In this document: piece by piece, positions 31,018 through 38,407 of the stretch
Numbering within the stretch: the stretch's first letter is position 1
Layout of the letters: each line of letters opens with the position of its first letter
Assembly: GCA_963849365.1 (NCBI GenBank)
Contig: CAWKHA010000004.1
Location: forward strand, 1,612,001-1,676,000
Direction of reading: 5' to 3'
DNA: 64,000 nt
Source: CAVQCJ01 sp963849365
GTDB lineage: Bacteria; Actinomycetota; Actinomycetes; Prado026
Made by a program: the position numbers and the translations under genes
Notes under the pieces: generated by a model
The model's input: the letters and a program-made list of their open reading frames with translations, nothing else
What the model was told of the DNA's origin: nothing
Databases searched by the model: none

Positions 31018-32559
31018 ATGCCAAGACGCCATGCCGAGCCTGGTGCCGCACCTGAGTCCGGGCGGCACCAGGTGCTGCGTGGCGTCACGCCGGAGGAAGG
31101 TCGAAGCGCCGGCCTGCGCATTCGCCGTCAGACTCAGCGAGAGAGGTTGGCGCTGGGGCAAGGGCTTCTCGAGCATCTGCGGGCTGTGGCCGCCGACCCG
31201 CATACCTATGTGCTTGGCGCCCTGGTCGATTCGTGGACCGACCCCGACCAGGCTTCCGGCGGCCGACCTCGGAAGCACCCGACCTGGGCGCTCGTCCTGT
31301 TCCAGCAGTGCATCAGCATCTTCGGGTCCGCTGTCGCAACCCAGAACGCGCTTGCCGATCGAATTCTGTGGAGCGTGGTCGTGGCGGAGGCGGGCCAGCA
31401 CATGCCAATGGACCAGATGCCGTCAACGGGGCCCAACCGAGACCAGTACTACTACTTCACGCGACGTCTTGAACCGCATCTGGCGACGTATCTGCTGGCG
31501 CAGACCAAGCTGGGGGCGATACGCGCGACGGAGGTCGGCCTTGCCGATCCCACGACGGCGTCGGTGACCAAGCTTGGCCGGATGCACACCATGTCCGGCG
31601 ACGGAAAGGTCTTCAACTCACCGCAGAGGACGCCGAAGAACCGTCTCGACCGGACTACCGCCGAACTTCGCTCCGGACGGATCGATTCGGCACGCGGTCA
31701 GTACCGTGAGGGCGGCTCGAGCGAGCCGGTCGAGGGAACAAAGTTCGCTATCGTGGCAATCAGGTCTCCGATGGCCGGCCACCGAGTGATTACCGGTCTT
31801 CGACACGTACCTCCTGGCGACGGTCGTGGCGAGGCCGGCGCCTTGATCGATCTTGTGATCCACTCTGCGGACCGGCTGCCAGGCCTCCGGGCTTTGGTCA
31901 CTGATGGGGTCTTGCGCGGTAAGCACATCAACGAGATCCAGACTCGAACGGGCGTGCAGGTGCTCTCCCCGCCGACACCGCGGGCCGTGGAGCGCGGGGG
32001 ATCGAACGTGGGCGGCAAGGGCCATCAGAACCGCCCCCTCCCGTTCACGGGCGCGCAGCGGAAGGCATTCGGTAAGTGCCGGCACGAGCTTTTCGCGGTC
32101 GCTGGCGGTGTCCACGAGCGAGTGATCACCGGTGACGGAAGCCCCGACTGGCTGGCAGTGGAGCGCGGCCAGACGAAACGTCAGCAGCGCTCCGACGGCA
32201 CCTGGGATGTGTTCGTTCACCATCGACTGCACTGCGCCGGTACCGGACAAATCCACTCGTGGTGGGAGCCGTTCACCCCCACGCGGAGTGACCGCGACTC
32301 GAAGTTCAACCGCGGAGAATACCTGCGGCTTCGCGCTCGGACGGACCCTGACTACGCCCGCATGTACGGCATGAGGCAGGACGCCGAGTCGCTGAACGCC
32401 CAGCTGGAGCACAAGTTCCACAGGAATCGCCTGCCGGCCTGGGGCCTGCACCGCCAGACCCTCGTCGTGCTTGGAGTGGTCCTTGCCCAGAACGTGTGGG
32501 CGCTGCACGTCTGGCTCATGGAGGCCATCCGCCAGGCCAACGCTCCGCCCGCCGCGTAG
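31018..32559 (+). CDS. DDE-type transposase
   Basis: A 513-residue protein with a transposase architecture: an N-terminal DNA-binding part (GGRPRKHPTWALVLFQQC), then a catalytic region with acidic residues in MSGDGKVFNSPQ and RALVTDGVLRGKHI and a Glu in MRQDAESLNAQLEHKF. The last block resembles the YREXE-like ends of IS1182/IS4-type enzymes. It starts 10 bases after the integrase frame and is oriented the same way, so both would have been one transcript. No terminal inverted repeats are obvious, so it may belong to an integrase-led composite element and not to a simple IS. The frame is intact over its full length. Confidence 0.65.
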   Translation: MPRRHAEPGAAPESGRHQVLRGVTPEEGRSAGLRIRRQTQRERLALGQGLLEHLRAVAADPHTYVLGALVDSWTDPDQASGGRPRKHPTWALVLFQQCISIFGSAVATQNALADRILWSVVVAEAGQHMPMDQMPSTGPNRDQYYYFTRRLEPHLATYLLAQTKLGAIRATEVGLADPTTASVTKLGRMHTMSGDGKVFNSPQRTPKNRLDRTTAELRSGRIDSARGQYREGGSSEPVEGTKFAIVAIRSPMAGHRVITGLRHVPPGDGRGEAGALIDLVIHSADRLPGLRALVTDGVLRGKHINEIQTRTGVQVLSPPTPRAVERGGSNVGGKGHQNRPLPFTGAQRKAFGKCRHELFAVAGGVHERVITGDGSPDWLAVERGQTKRQQRSDGTWDVFVHHRLHCAGTGQIHSWWEPFTPTRSDRDSKFNRGEYLRLRARTDPDYARMYGMRQDAESLNAQLEHKFHRNRLPAWGLHRQTLVVLGVVLAQNVWALHVWLMEAIRQANAPPAA

Positions 32560-32748
32560 GCCAGCGTCCCGACTTCCCTCCTGCTTGCCACGCCGCTCCC
32601 AGTTCGCCTACGCGCCGTCCTGGACCTCACGGGGCGCTCCTCGGGCGGCTTGCTGACCTGAACAAGATCATGACTGCCATCTAAGATGCCATTCGAGACG
32701 TGATCATTTGACCTGGCAAGGTTTTCCGCAGGCAATTGCGCACGCCCC

Positions 32749-32821
32749 GCCCTCGTAGCTCAGGGGATAGAGCACCGCTCTCCTAAAGCGGGTGTCGGCA
32801 GTTCGAATCTGCCCGAGGGCA
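32749..32821 (+). tRNA. tRNA-Arg (anticodon CCT)
   Basis: The 73-base gene folds as a standard cloverleaf: acceptor GCCCTCG pairs with CGAGGGC, the anticodon stem CCGCT/AGCGG closes the loop CTCCTAA with anticodon CCT at 32782-32784, and the T loop has TTCGAAT. CCA is not encoded. It marks the border between the mobile/catabolic left part and the conserved right part. Confidence 0.95.
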
Positions 32822-32895
32822 CCGTGCATCCGCGCAGGTCAGGGGCCTGTCGCTGGTCCCGTCGGGTCGGTGTAGGCGACGTCACAGCGGATTCC

Positions 32896-32922
32896 GGGAA
32901 CGTCTGGGGCGCACAACCCGTC
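32896..32922 (+). promoter_or_regulatory. SigR/SigH-like promoter of rbpA
   Basis: GGGAAC (32896-32901), 18 bases, then GTC (32920) fits the thiol-stress sigma factor consensus GGAAY-N18-GTT except for the last base. rbpA is a known SigR target in Streptomyces, which supports the call. It lies 60 bases before the rbpA ATG. Confidence 0.5.
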
Positions 32923-32959
32923 TCTTCTCCGGCCCCCCAAGCAGGAGGAACTGCAGATC

Positions 32960-33328
32960 ATGACCGCGCTCCGCGGCTTCACGCTCACCTCGCACAGCTA
33001 CGAGTCCGACGAGAACGTCGTTCCCGTCGAGACCGTGCCGCACAGCTACCACTGCCCGGCGGGGCACGTGATCACGCTGCGGTTCGCCCACGACGCCGAC
33101 GAGATCCCGGCCACCTGGGACTGCCCCAAGTGCGGCCGAACGGCTCACCAGGACGAGACCACCGCACGCCGTGAGGCTGGCGACGGTGGCCCGCTGGCGC
33201 TGTTCTCCCCCCGGTCGAACGCCGCGGGCAAGACTCACTGGGACATGCTCATGGAGCGGCGCACGCTCGCCGAGCTGGAGGAGCTGCTCGAGGAGCGGCT
33301 CGCCCTGCTGCGGGCGCGCGGCCTCTGA
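32960..33328 (+). CDS. rbpA: RNA polymerase-binding protein RbpA
   Basis: The 122-residue actinobacterial transcription factor has its hallmark zinc-type core: HSYHCPAGHVITLRFAHDADEIPATWDCPKCG with Cys and His ligands (residues about 32-57), and the C-terminal sigma-interacting helices (KTHWDMLMERRTLAELEELLEERL). RbpA binds the beta subunit and group 1/2 sigma factors and stabilises the open complex. The N-terminal tail (ALRGFTLTSHSYESDENV) is the conserved core-binding segment. A strong AGGAGG precedes the ATG. It is the first gene right of tRNA-Arg and begins the conserved part of the window. Confidence 0.95.
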   Translation: MTALRGFTLTSHSYESDENVVPVETVPHSYHCPAGHVITLRFAHDADEIPATWDCPKCGRTAHQDETTARREAGDGGPLALFSPRSNAAGKTHWDMLMERRTLAELEELLEERLALLRARGL

Positions 33329-33374
33329 CCCGTCGGCGCCCTCGGCCCTCGGCGTGGCCTCGTAGGCTGGGCGG

Positions 33375-33506
33375 ATGAGCGAGCCGATGCCCGAGCAGAC
33401 CTCGGACGACACCGACCTCGGCTGGGGAGAGCGCCCGGTCGAGGACGACCCGGAGGATCTGCGCCGGTTCGAGGAGGACCGTCCGCCGCACCACGGCAAC
33501 GTCTGA
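33375..33506 (+). CDS. conserved 43-residue acidic protein
   Basis: A 43-residue protein (MSEPMPEQTSDDTDLGWGER at the start, RFEEDRPPHHGNV at the end), rich in Asp and Glu, with no hydrophobic part. I recall similar small proteins with a DTDLGWGE motif and a DRPPHH end in many actinobacteria, of unknown role. The ATG lies 46 bases after the rbpA stop on the same strand, so cotranscription is likely. The conserved Trp-Gly-Glu and terminal His pair support that it is translated. Confidence 0.65.
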   Translation: MSEPMPEQTSDDTDLGWGERPVEDDPEDLRRFEEDRPPHHGNV

Positions 33507-33542
33507 GCGCAGCCGACTCCCGGCGGCGCGCTCAGCGGACGG

Positions 33543-33926
33543 TCAGTTGCGGGTACGGAGCGCGTCGCGGATCTCGGTGAGCAGCTCGATCTCGGTCGCG
33601 GCCGCCTCGACCTCGGGCGCCGGCTTCTCGAACTTCGCGCGCATCGCGTTCACCGGGACGACCACGAGGAAGTACAGCGCGGCGGCGACGAGCAGGAAGT
33701 TGATCAGCGCCGTCAGGATGACGCCGATGCTGAAGTGGGCGCCGTTGAGGGTGAAGGTCCAGACGTTGTCCAGGTCGGGCTTGCCGAAGATCGCTGCGAT
33801 GAGGGGCGTGACGATACCCTTGACGAGCGCGTTGACGACCATGGTGAACGCCGCGCCGATGACGATGCCGACGGCGAGGTCGACGACGTTGCCACGCATC
33901 ACGAACTCGCGGAACCCCTTTAGCAC
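33543..33926 (-). CDS. mscL: large-conductance mechanosensitive channel
   Basis: A 127-residue MscL with usual length: N-terminal amphipathic helix MLKGFREFVMRGNVVDLAVG, first transmembrane helix (VVDLAVGIVIGAAFTMVVNAL) lining the pore, a periplasmic loop (FGKPDLDNVWTFTLNG), second transmembrane helix (ILTALINFLLVAAALYFLVV) and the C-terminal bundle. It opens under membrane tension to release solutes on osmotic downshift. It converges with the small gene at 33375-33506. The upstream neighbour is a SAF-domain protein gene on the same strand, with 52 bases between. Confidence 0.95.
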   Translation of the reverse strand: MLKGFREFVMRGNVVDLAVGIVIGAAFTMVVNALVKGIVTPLIAAIFGKPDLDNVWTFTLNGAHFSIGVILTALINFLLVAAALYFLVVVPVNAMRAKFEKPAPEVEAAATEIELLTEIRDALRTRN

Positions 33927-33978
33927 GGCCTGCTCCTCACCCTCGCGCGATCACGGCGGTTTCGACGCTAGCGGACCC

Positions 33979-34719
33979 TCACCGCAGTGTCGCCCCGGCG
34001 TGGATCAGTACCGAGAGGCGCGAGCGCGCGGCGGCAGCGGCGAGGATGCGACCGGTCGTGGGCGTCACGGCGAGCACGACCAGCGCCCCGTCGGCCGCAC
34101 CGGCTCCCGAGTCGGGTGGCGCCGGCACGTCGAGCACTCGGGCGGACGACGCCACCACCGCCGCCATGCCGTCGACACCGTCGGCACCGACGCCGGCCGG
34201 TGTCGTGTCGCCGGGCAGGACCGTCGACGTGGGGTCGGCGACGTACCCGCCAGCCCCTGGGTCGGACGACGCGGCCACGACATCGACCACGTCGCCGGGC
34301 CGGACGAGGGACGCCGCTCCCGCGTCGGCCAGCCGGACCGCGACTTCCACGAGTCCCACGGATCCGGTGAGCGCGGCCGCGCCGGCCGTGTGGGCGTCGG
34401 TGACCGGCTCGGCCCGCCGCAACGGGGCCGCGAGCACACGACCGAGCACGGCGTCCAGTTGCGGGTACGAGCCGTCGGGGACCAGGTCGGCGGGATATCG
34501 CCCGAGGACCAGGTCCCCGAGCCTCAGCACATGGCCGGCGCCCAGATCGGAGGCCGCGAGGACCACCGCCCGGGTGGCTGCGGGTGCCGGGGCGACGGCA
34601 CCGACGGCGCCGCCCACCGCCAACGCGACCAGTGCCGCGAGGACGGGCCGTCGGTAGCGCAGGGACGCACGCCGCAGCGCCCGCCGCGGTCCGGCGGGCG
34701 GCCAGGCGCTTGCGGTCAC
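33979..34719 (-). CDS. SAF-domain membrane protein (CpaB/RcpC-like)
   Basis: A 246-residue protein with one N-terminal transmembrane helix (RPVLAALVALAVGGAVGAVAP), then the SAF domain (TRAVVLAASDLGAGHVLRLGDLVLGRYP, residues about 50-110) and a C-terminal half rich in Val, Ala and Asp (SLVRPGDVVDVVAAS, ILAAAAARSRLSVLIH). CpaB/RcpC proteins help to secrete Flp pili, but in actinobacteria such genes often stand alone, as here. The GTG start overlaps the mtnP stop (GTGA), so the two are coupled. Function is unknown beyond cell-envelope association. Confidence 0.75.
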   Translation of the reverse strand: MTASAWPPAGPRRALRRASLRYRRPVLAALVALAVGGAVGAVAPAPAATRAVVLAASDLGAGHVLRLGDLVLGRYPADLVPDGSYPQLDAVLGRVLAAPLRRAEPVTDAHTAGAAALTGSVGLVEVAVRLADAGAASLVRPGDVVDVVAASSDPGAGGYVADPTSTVLPGDTTPAGVGADGVDGMAAVVASSARVLDVPAPPDSGAGAADGALVVLAVTPTTGRILAAAAARSRLSVLIHAGATLR

Positions 34720-35552
34720 GGCAGCGCGAAGGGAAGCGACAACCCGTCCAGCGCGGAGCCGCAGGTGCACGTCCGCTCCGTCGGCATGGCAGGCACCACT
34801 CGGAGCAGGAGCTGCTTGAGTCGGTCGACGTTGCGGGCGAACACCTCGAGCACCTCGCCGTGGGTGACACCCTCGCCGGTCTCCTGGCCGGCGTCGAGAT
34901 CCGTGACCAGGCAGATCGACGTGTAGCAGAGCGCCAGCTCGCGGGCCAGGACCGCTTCGGGGTACCCGGTCATGCCGACCACCGACCAGCCGTTCGCAGA
35001 GAACCACTTCGACTCCGCGCGGGTGGAGAACCGTGGGCCCTCGACCACGACGAGTGTTCCGCCGTCGACAGGGGACCATCGGGTGGTCCGCGCCGCCTCC
35101 AGAACGGTCGCCCGCCCATGCGGGCAGTAGGGCTCGGCCATCGACACGTGCACCGCGCCCTCGTCGAAGAACGTGTGCGTGCGCCCGTCCGTACGGTCGA
35201 CGAGCTGGTCGGGGACGACGAGAGTGCCCGGTCCCAGGTGGGACCGCAGGCCACCGGCGGCGCAGGGCGCGAGCACCTGGCGCACGCCCACCGACCGGAG
35301 CGCCCACAGGTTCGCGCGGTAGTTGATGCGGTGCGGCGGGAAGCGGTGGTCGCGCCCGTGCCGCGGCAGGAACGCGACGCGACGCCCTGCAACCGTGCCG
35401 ACCATGAGCGGCTCGCTGGGCGCCCCGAACGGCGTCGGCACGTCGACGGCCTCGAGCTCGTCGGCGAGCGAGTAGAGCCCGGAGCCACCGATCACGCCGA
35501 TCTCGGCGAGCGGGGCATGGCCGGCGGGGGAGGGGGGCGCGTCGTCTGACAT
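34716..35552 (-). CDS. mtnP: S-methyl-5'-thioadenosine phosphorylase
   Basis: The 278-residue enzyme of the PNP/MTAP family begins with IGVIGGSGLYSLADELE, has the phosphate-binding PRHGRDHRFPPHRINYRANLWAL (two parts), the trimer/purine segment VEGPRFSTRAES and the base-binding NGWSVVGMTGYPEAVLARELALCY with a conserved Asp in VTDLDAG. It splits methylthioadenosine with phosphate in the methionine salvage pathway. ATG 35552 stands seven bases after TAGCGT, consistent with a leaderless start. GTG 35561 is possible. Confidence 0.88.
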   Translation of the reverse strand: MSDDAPPSPAGHAPLAEIGVIGGSGLYSLADELEAVDVPTPFGAPSEPLMVGTVAGRRVAFLPRHGRDHRFPPHRINYRANLWALRSVGVRQVLAPCAAGGLRSHLGPGTLVVPDQLVDRTDGRTHTFFDEGAVHVSMAEPYCPHGRATVLEAARTTRWSPVDGGTLVVVEGPRFSTRAESKWFSANGWSVVGMTGYPEAVLARELALCYTSICLVTDLDAGQETGEGVTHGEVLEVFARNVDRLKQLLLRVVPAMPTERTCTCGSALDGLSLPFALP

Positions 35553-35612
35553 GCCGGTCACGCTACGACCCCGGCGATGTCCAGCGGGTGGATGCGCGCG
35601 CGGCTGTGGACG

Positions 35613-36017
35613 TCAGGGCTTGCCGGCGGCAGCTGTGGACGACGAGCCCGAGGACCCGGACGACCCGGAAGACCCGGACGACCCGGACGACCCGGACGAC
35701 GATCCGTTGGCACTCCCGGACGGCGATCCGGACGAGCCGCTGTCCGCGGTCTTCGCGGCCGCGGCCGCGGAGTCACCCTTGCCGGTCCCAGCCTTGGCGG
35801 CTGCCTCGCCCGTGCCCGCGCCGTCGCCCTTGGCCGCGCCCGCGCGGCTGTCGTTCCGGTAGAAGCCGGAGCCCTTGAAGACGACCCCGACCGCCGAGAA
35901 CACCTTGCGCAGGTTCCCGCCACAGGACGGGCAGACCGTCAGTGACGGGTCCGAGAACGACTGCACCGCCTCCAGCGGCTCACCGCAGTCGGTGCAGGTG
36001 TACTGGTACGTGGGCAC
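35613..36017 (-). CDS. FmdB-family zinc-ribbon protein, Ruc-like chaperone
   Basis: A 134-residue protein with an FmdB zinc ribbon (MPTYQYTCTDCGE... with Cys8, Cys11, Cys29, Cys32), followed by VFKGSGFYRND and an intrinsically disordered tail of Ala, Gly and Ser ending in repeated GSS units. Length and layout match Rv0991c (Ruc) of Mycobacterium tuberculosis, a redox-switched chaperone that works with Hsp70 and is under HrcA control. A perfect CIRCE element lies 28 bases upstream of the ATG, which fits. Its zinc cysteines would act as the redox switch. The same position in gene order supports orthology. Confidence 0.85.
   Translation of the reverse strand: MPTYQYTCTDCGEPLEAVQSFSDPSLTVCPSCGGNLRKVFSAVGVVFKGSGFYRNDSRAGAAKGDGAGTGEAAAKAGTGKGDSAAAAAKTADSGSSGSPSGSANGSSSGSSGSSGSSGSSGSSGSSSTAAAGKP
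35646..35705. repeat. short tandem repeat coding for the GSS tail
   Basis: The plus strand repeats a GACCCGGAC-like nonamer several times with single changes. On the minus strand this encodes the GSSGSSGSSG tail of the Ruc-like protein. Such a run can change length by slippage without breaking the frame. Confidence 0.7.
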
Positions 36018-36044
36018 GGGGCTCTCCGGGCGGCTGATCGGTCG

Positions 36045-36071
36045 TTAGCACTCACTACCAACGAGTGCTAA
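36045..36071. promoter_or_regulatory. CIRCE element (HrcA operator)
   Basis: TTAGCACTC-N9-GAGTGCTAA is present without a mismatch, the exact consensus of the heat-shock operator bound by HrcA. It lies 28 bases upstream of the FmdB/Ruc-like gene (minus strand) and is the only copy I see in the window. Confidence 0.95.
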
Positions 36072-36111
36072 GGATGCGATATGCCCAGGGCCCGTGTCGA
36101 GTCGCCGCGCG

Positions 36112-36888
36112 CTACTGGCCCATCGCCTCGCGGGCGATCGGCGGAGGAGCCTTGAAATCCCAGGCGCGGAAGAGCACCGCGTTGGCGACACCCATCGCGC
36201 CGCCCTGCATCTGCGTGATCCAGGTCAGCATCGTCCGTGGCTCCGGGTGCCCGGGGATCCCCGCCAGGTACTCGGCGTGCGCCTCCAGCGAGGCGATGCC
36301 GCGCTCCAGCGGGTCGCCGGTCACGTCCACTCCGTACGTCGCCCGCGGGTCGCCGGCCACGAGCAGCCAGCGCGTCGACCACGGCTCCAGGCCCTCATCG
36401 AGCAGCTCCTGGAAGACCCAGCGGTTGCCCGCGTCCCGGAGCGCGTCGAGGGCGGCCAGCCCGGCCACGCGGTGGTCGGCCTGGTTCAGCCCGGCGATGA
36501 ACTCGACGTCCCACGAGCCGACGACGACGGCGTCGGGACGGTAGGACCGGATCGCCCGGGCGATGTCGCGCCGCATGCCCAGGCTGTACTCGAGCACGCC
36601 GTCCGGGTAGTCGAGGAAGTCGACGCTGCTGACGCCCACCACCCGGGAGCCGGCGACCTGCTCGGCCTGACGCACCTGCCTGGTGCGCTCCGGGGGGCTC
36701 GCGTCCATGCCCGCTTCGCCCTTGGTCAGGAGCAGGTACGTCACGTCGATGCCGCGCGCGGTCCAGGCGGCGACCGCGGACGACGTCCCGTACTCGATGT
36801 CGTCGGGATGGGCCACCACGCACAGGACGCGGCCGAAGGCATCGTCCGGGAACGCGGGGATCGGGGCGGGGGCGGTGGAGGGGTCCAT
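36112..36888 (-). CDS. PIG-L family deacetylase
   Basis: The 258-residue zinc hydrolase is related to GlcNAc-PI and mycothiol deacetylases. The N-terminal zinc motif AHPDDIEYGTSSAV (residues about 25-38) gives His and Asp ligands, and a second His is in NQADHRVAGLAALDAL. The catalytic Asp follows the first His by two residues. It removes acetyl from an N-acetylglucosaminyl or similar substrate. MshB and Mca are relatives, but the sequence does not decide among them. ATG 36888 is chosen as the first start before the conserved VLCVVAHPDD. It stands alone and diverges from the NlpC/P60 gene. Confidence 0.82.
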   Translation of the reverse strand: MDPSTAPAPIPAFPDDAFGRVLCVVAHPDDIEYGTSSAVAAWTARGIDVTYLLLTKGEAGMDASPPERTRQVRQAEQVAGSRVVGVSSVDFLDYPDGVLEYSLGMRRDIARAIRSYRPDAVVVGSWDVEFIAGLNQADHRVAGLAALDALRDAGNRWVFQELLDEGLEPWSTRWLLVAGDPRATYGVDVTGDPLERGIASLEAHAEYLAGIPGHPEPRTMLTWITQMQGGAMGVANAVLFRAWDFKAPPPIAREAMGQ

Positions 36889-37034
36889 CGGCGCAGCGTA
36901 TGGCCCGAAGTTCGCCGGGCCCCCGTTTCGCCTGTTGAACCTCTGCAGCGGAATCGGTTGCCTTCCATGGTGCCCGTGTGGTTGCGTGCCAGCGGGTGTC
37001 GGCAGGACGCCGTCCAGACGGGTCGGCGGTCGGC

Positions 37035-37203
37035 ACCTCCGCTGAGTCCTCGGTGGTGCTGGGCAGGGTCGGTCGGATCTTGTCGGGTGTGCTGGGGAGC
37101 CGGGGACCCATGTTCCCTGGGGTGAGTCCGACCGGGTGGTTGTGCCGGTTGGTAGGGCGATCTTCCCCGTCCGAACCCGACAGCTAACCCGGTAGGCGGC
37201 CGT
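37035..37203 (+). ncRNA. c-di-AMP riboswitch (ydaO-yuaA type)
   Basis: The 313-base gap before the NlpC/P60 gene contains the conserved blocks of this riboswitch in order: GGGGAGCCGGGGACCCA (37094), GGGGTGAGTCCGACCGG (37118), GGTAGGGCGATCTTCC (37150) and CGTCCGAACCCGACAGCTAA (37168), then CCCGGTAGGCGGC. In actinobacteria this element commonly precedes Rpf and NlpC/P60 cell-wall hydrolase genes, so the context fits. The 5' limit is approximate. It ends almost at the GTG start at 37202, so c-di-AMP binding could also hide the translation start. Confidence 0.85.
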
Positions 37204-38407
37204 GGAAGTGAGGAGTGCCGCCTCCGTGGCGTCCACCCGAATGCGTTCGTTGCGTGTGGTGTTGGTGGCTGGGTTGGTGGCTGGGTTGGCTGTGGTGTTG
37301 GTGCCCACGGCTGCGCCGGCGGCGCCGCGGCCGTCCTTGGATCAGGTGCGGGCGCAGTTGGCTGGGTTGGCTGCGGCTGGTGAGGTGGCGCAGGAGAACG
37401 CGAATGCGACGCAGGTGAGGGTGGCTGCGGGGCAGCGGGTGTTGGCGCAGATCAATGCGCGGGTGGCGCGTTCGCAGGCGGTGGTGGGGGCGGCGCAGTT
37501 GCAGGTGGGTCGGTTGGCGTCGGCTGCGTATCGCTCGGGTGGGGTGGATCAGACGTTGCAGTTGTTGTTGGCGGATAATCCGTCGCAGTTCTTGGAGCAG
37601 ATGACGGCGTTGGATGGGGTGACGCGTCGTCAGTCGGATGTGTTGCGGGCTGCGGCGGTGGCTGAGCAGCGGTTGGCTCAGGACAAGTTGGCGGCGGCGC
37701 AGCAGTTGGCGGTTTTGCGTGCGTTGTATGCGGCTGCGGCTGCGGATCTGGCCCAGGTGCGGGCGGCGCAGGCCAAGACGACGGCGTTGTTGGGTTCGTT
37801 GGAGGCTTCGCAGCGGGCTGCGTTGGCCAAGGCCGCAGCCGACGCCCGCGCCGCTGCGAAGGCGGCCGCCGCGGCTGCGCTGGCCCAGGCACAGGCCCAG
37901 GCGAAGGCCGATGCCGCCGCGCGGGCGCGGGCCAGGACCAGCAAGCCCCCGGCCACGTCCAAGCCGCCCGCCCGCACGACCGACTCCCCGCCCGCGCACA
38001 GTACGACTCACACCAAACCGCCGGCCTCCGGCGGGTCCGGCGGCGGCTCGTCGAAGGGCAGCATCGGGCAGCGCGTCGTCGCCTACGCCCTCGCACAGGT
38101 GGGGGACGCGTACGTCTGGGGCGCCAGCGGACCGAGCTCGTTCGACTGCTCGGGCCTGACGATGCGCGCCTACTCCCGGGTGGGCATCTCGCTGCCGCAC
38201 TCCTCGAGCGCGCAGTACGGGTCCGGACGGCACGTGTCGGTCGGCGACCTGCAACCCGGCGACCTGGTCTTCTACTACAGCCCGATCCACCACGTCGGCA
38301 TCTACATCGGCGGCGGCATGATCGTGCACGCCGCCAACCCCGGCGAGGGCGTGACGACGGCCTCGCTGTACTCGATGCCGTATCGCGGAGCGGTCAGGCC
38401 CTACTGA
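37202..38407 (+). CDS. secreted NlpC/P60 peptidoglycan endopeptidase (RipA-like)
   Basis: The 401-residue exported protein has a signal peptide (VVLVAGLVAGLAVVLVPTAAPA, cleavage after APA), a long coiled coil (residues about 45-215), an Ala-rich segment, a Pro/Thr/Ser linker (about 240-280) and a C-terminal NlpC/P60 domain with catalytic Cys in SFDCSGLTMRAY, His in HHVGIYIGGGMIVHA and the usual third polar residue. It cuts the gamma-D-Glu-DAP bond in peptidoglycan during growth and separation. A c-di-AMP riboswitch precedes it. The coiled-coil part is written with TTG, GCT and GCG codons on a strongly G-over-C strand, and near 37835 this changes to C-rich codons, which suggests a mosaic or slippage-grown origin of the helical part. 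Confidence 0.9.
   Translation: MEVRSAASVASTRMRSLRVVLVAGLVAGLAVVLVPTAAPAAPRPSLDQVRAQLAGLAAAGEVAQENANATQVRVAAGQRVLAQINARVARSQAVVGAAQLQVGRLASAAYRSGGVDQTLQLLLADNPSQFLEQMTALDGVTRRQSDVLRAAAVAEQRLAQDKLAAAQQLAVLRALYAAAAADLAQVRAAQAKTTALLGSLEASQRAALAKAAADARAAAKAAAAAALAQAQAQAKADAAARARARTSKPPATSKPPARTTDSPPAHSTTHTKPPASGGSGGGSSKGSIGQRVVAYALAQVGDAYVWGASGPSSFDCSGLTMRAYSRVGISLPHSSSAQYGSGRHVSVGDLQPGDLVFYYSPIHHVGIYIGGGMIVHAANPGEGVTTASLYSMPYRGAVRPY

Noticed and set aside
31618..32508. Long minus-strand open frame inside the transposase gene
   Set aside because: The plus-strand protein has recognisable transposase blocks over the same stretch. The minus-strand product has none.
37184..38329. A 381-codon open frame on the minus strand over the NlpC/P60 gene
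   Set aside because: It arises from the extreme base skew of the sense strand, its product is low-complexity, and it has no family features.
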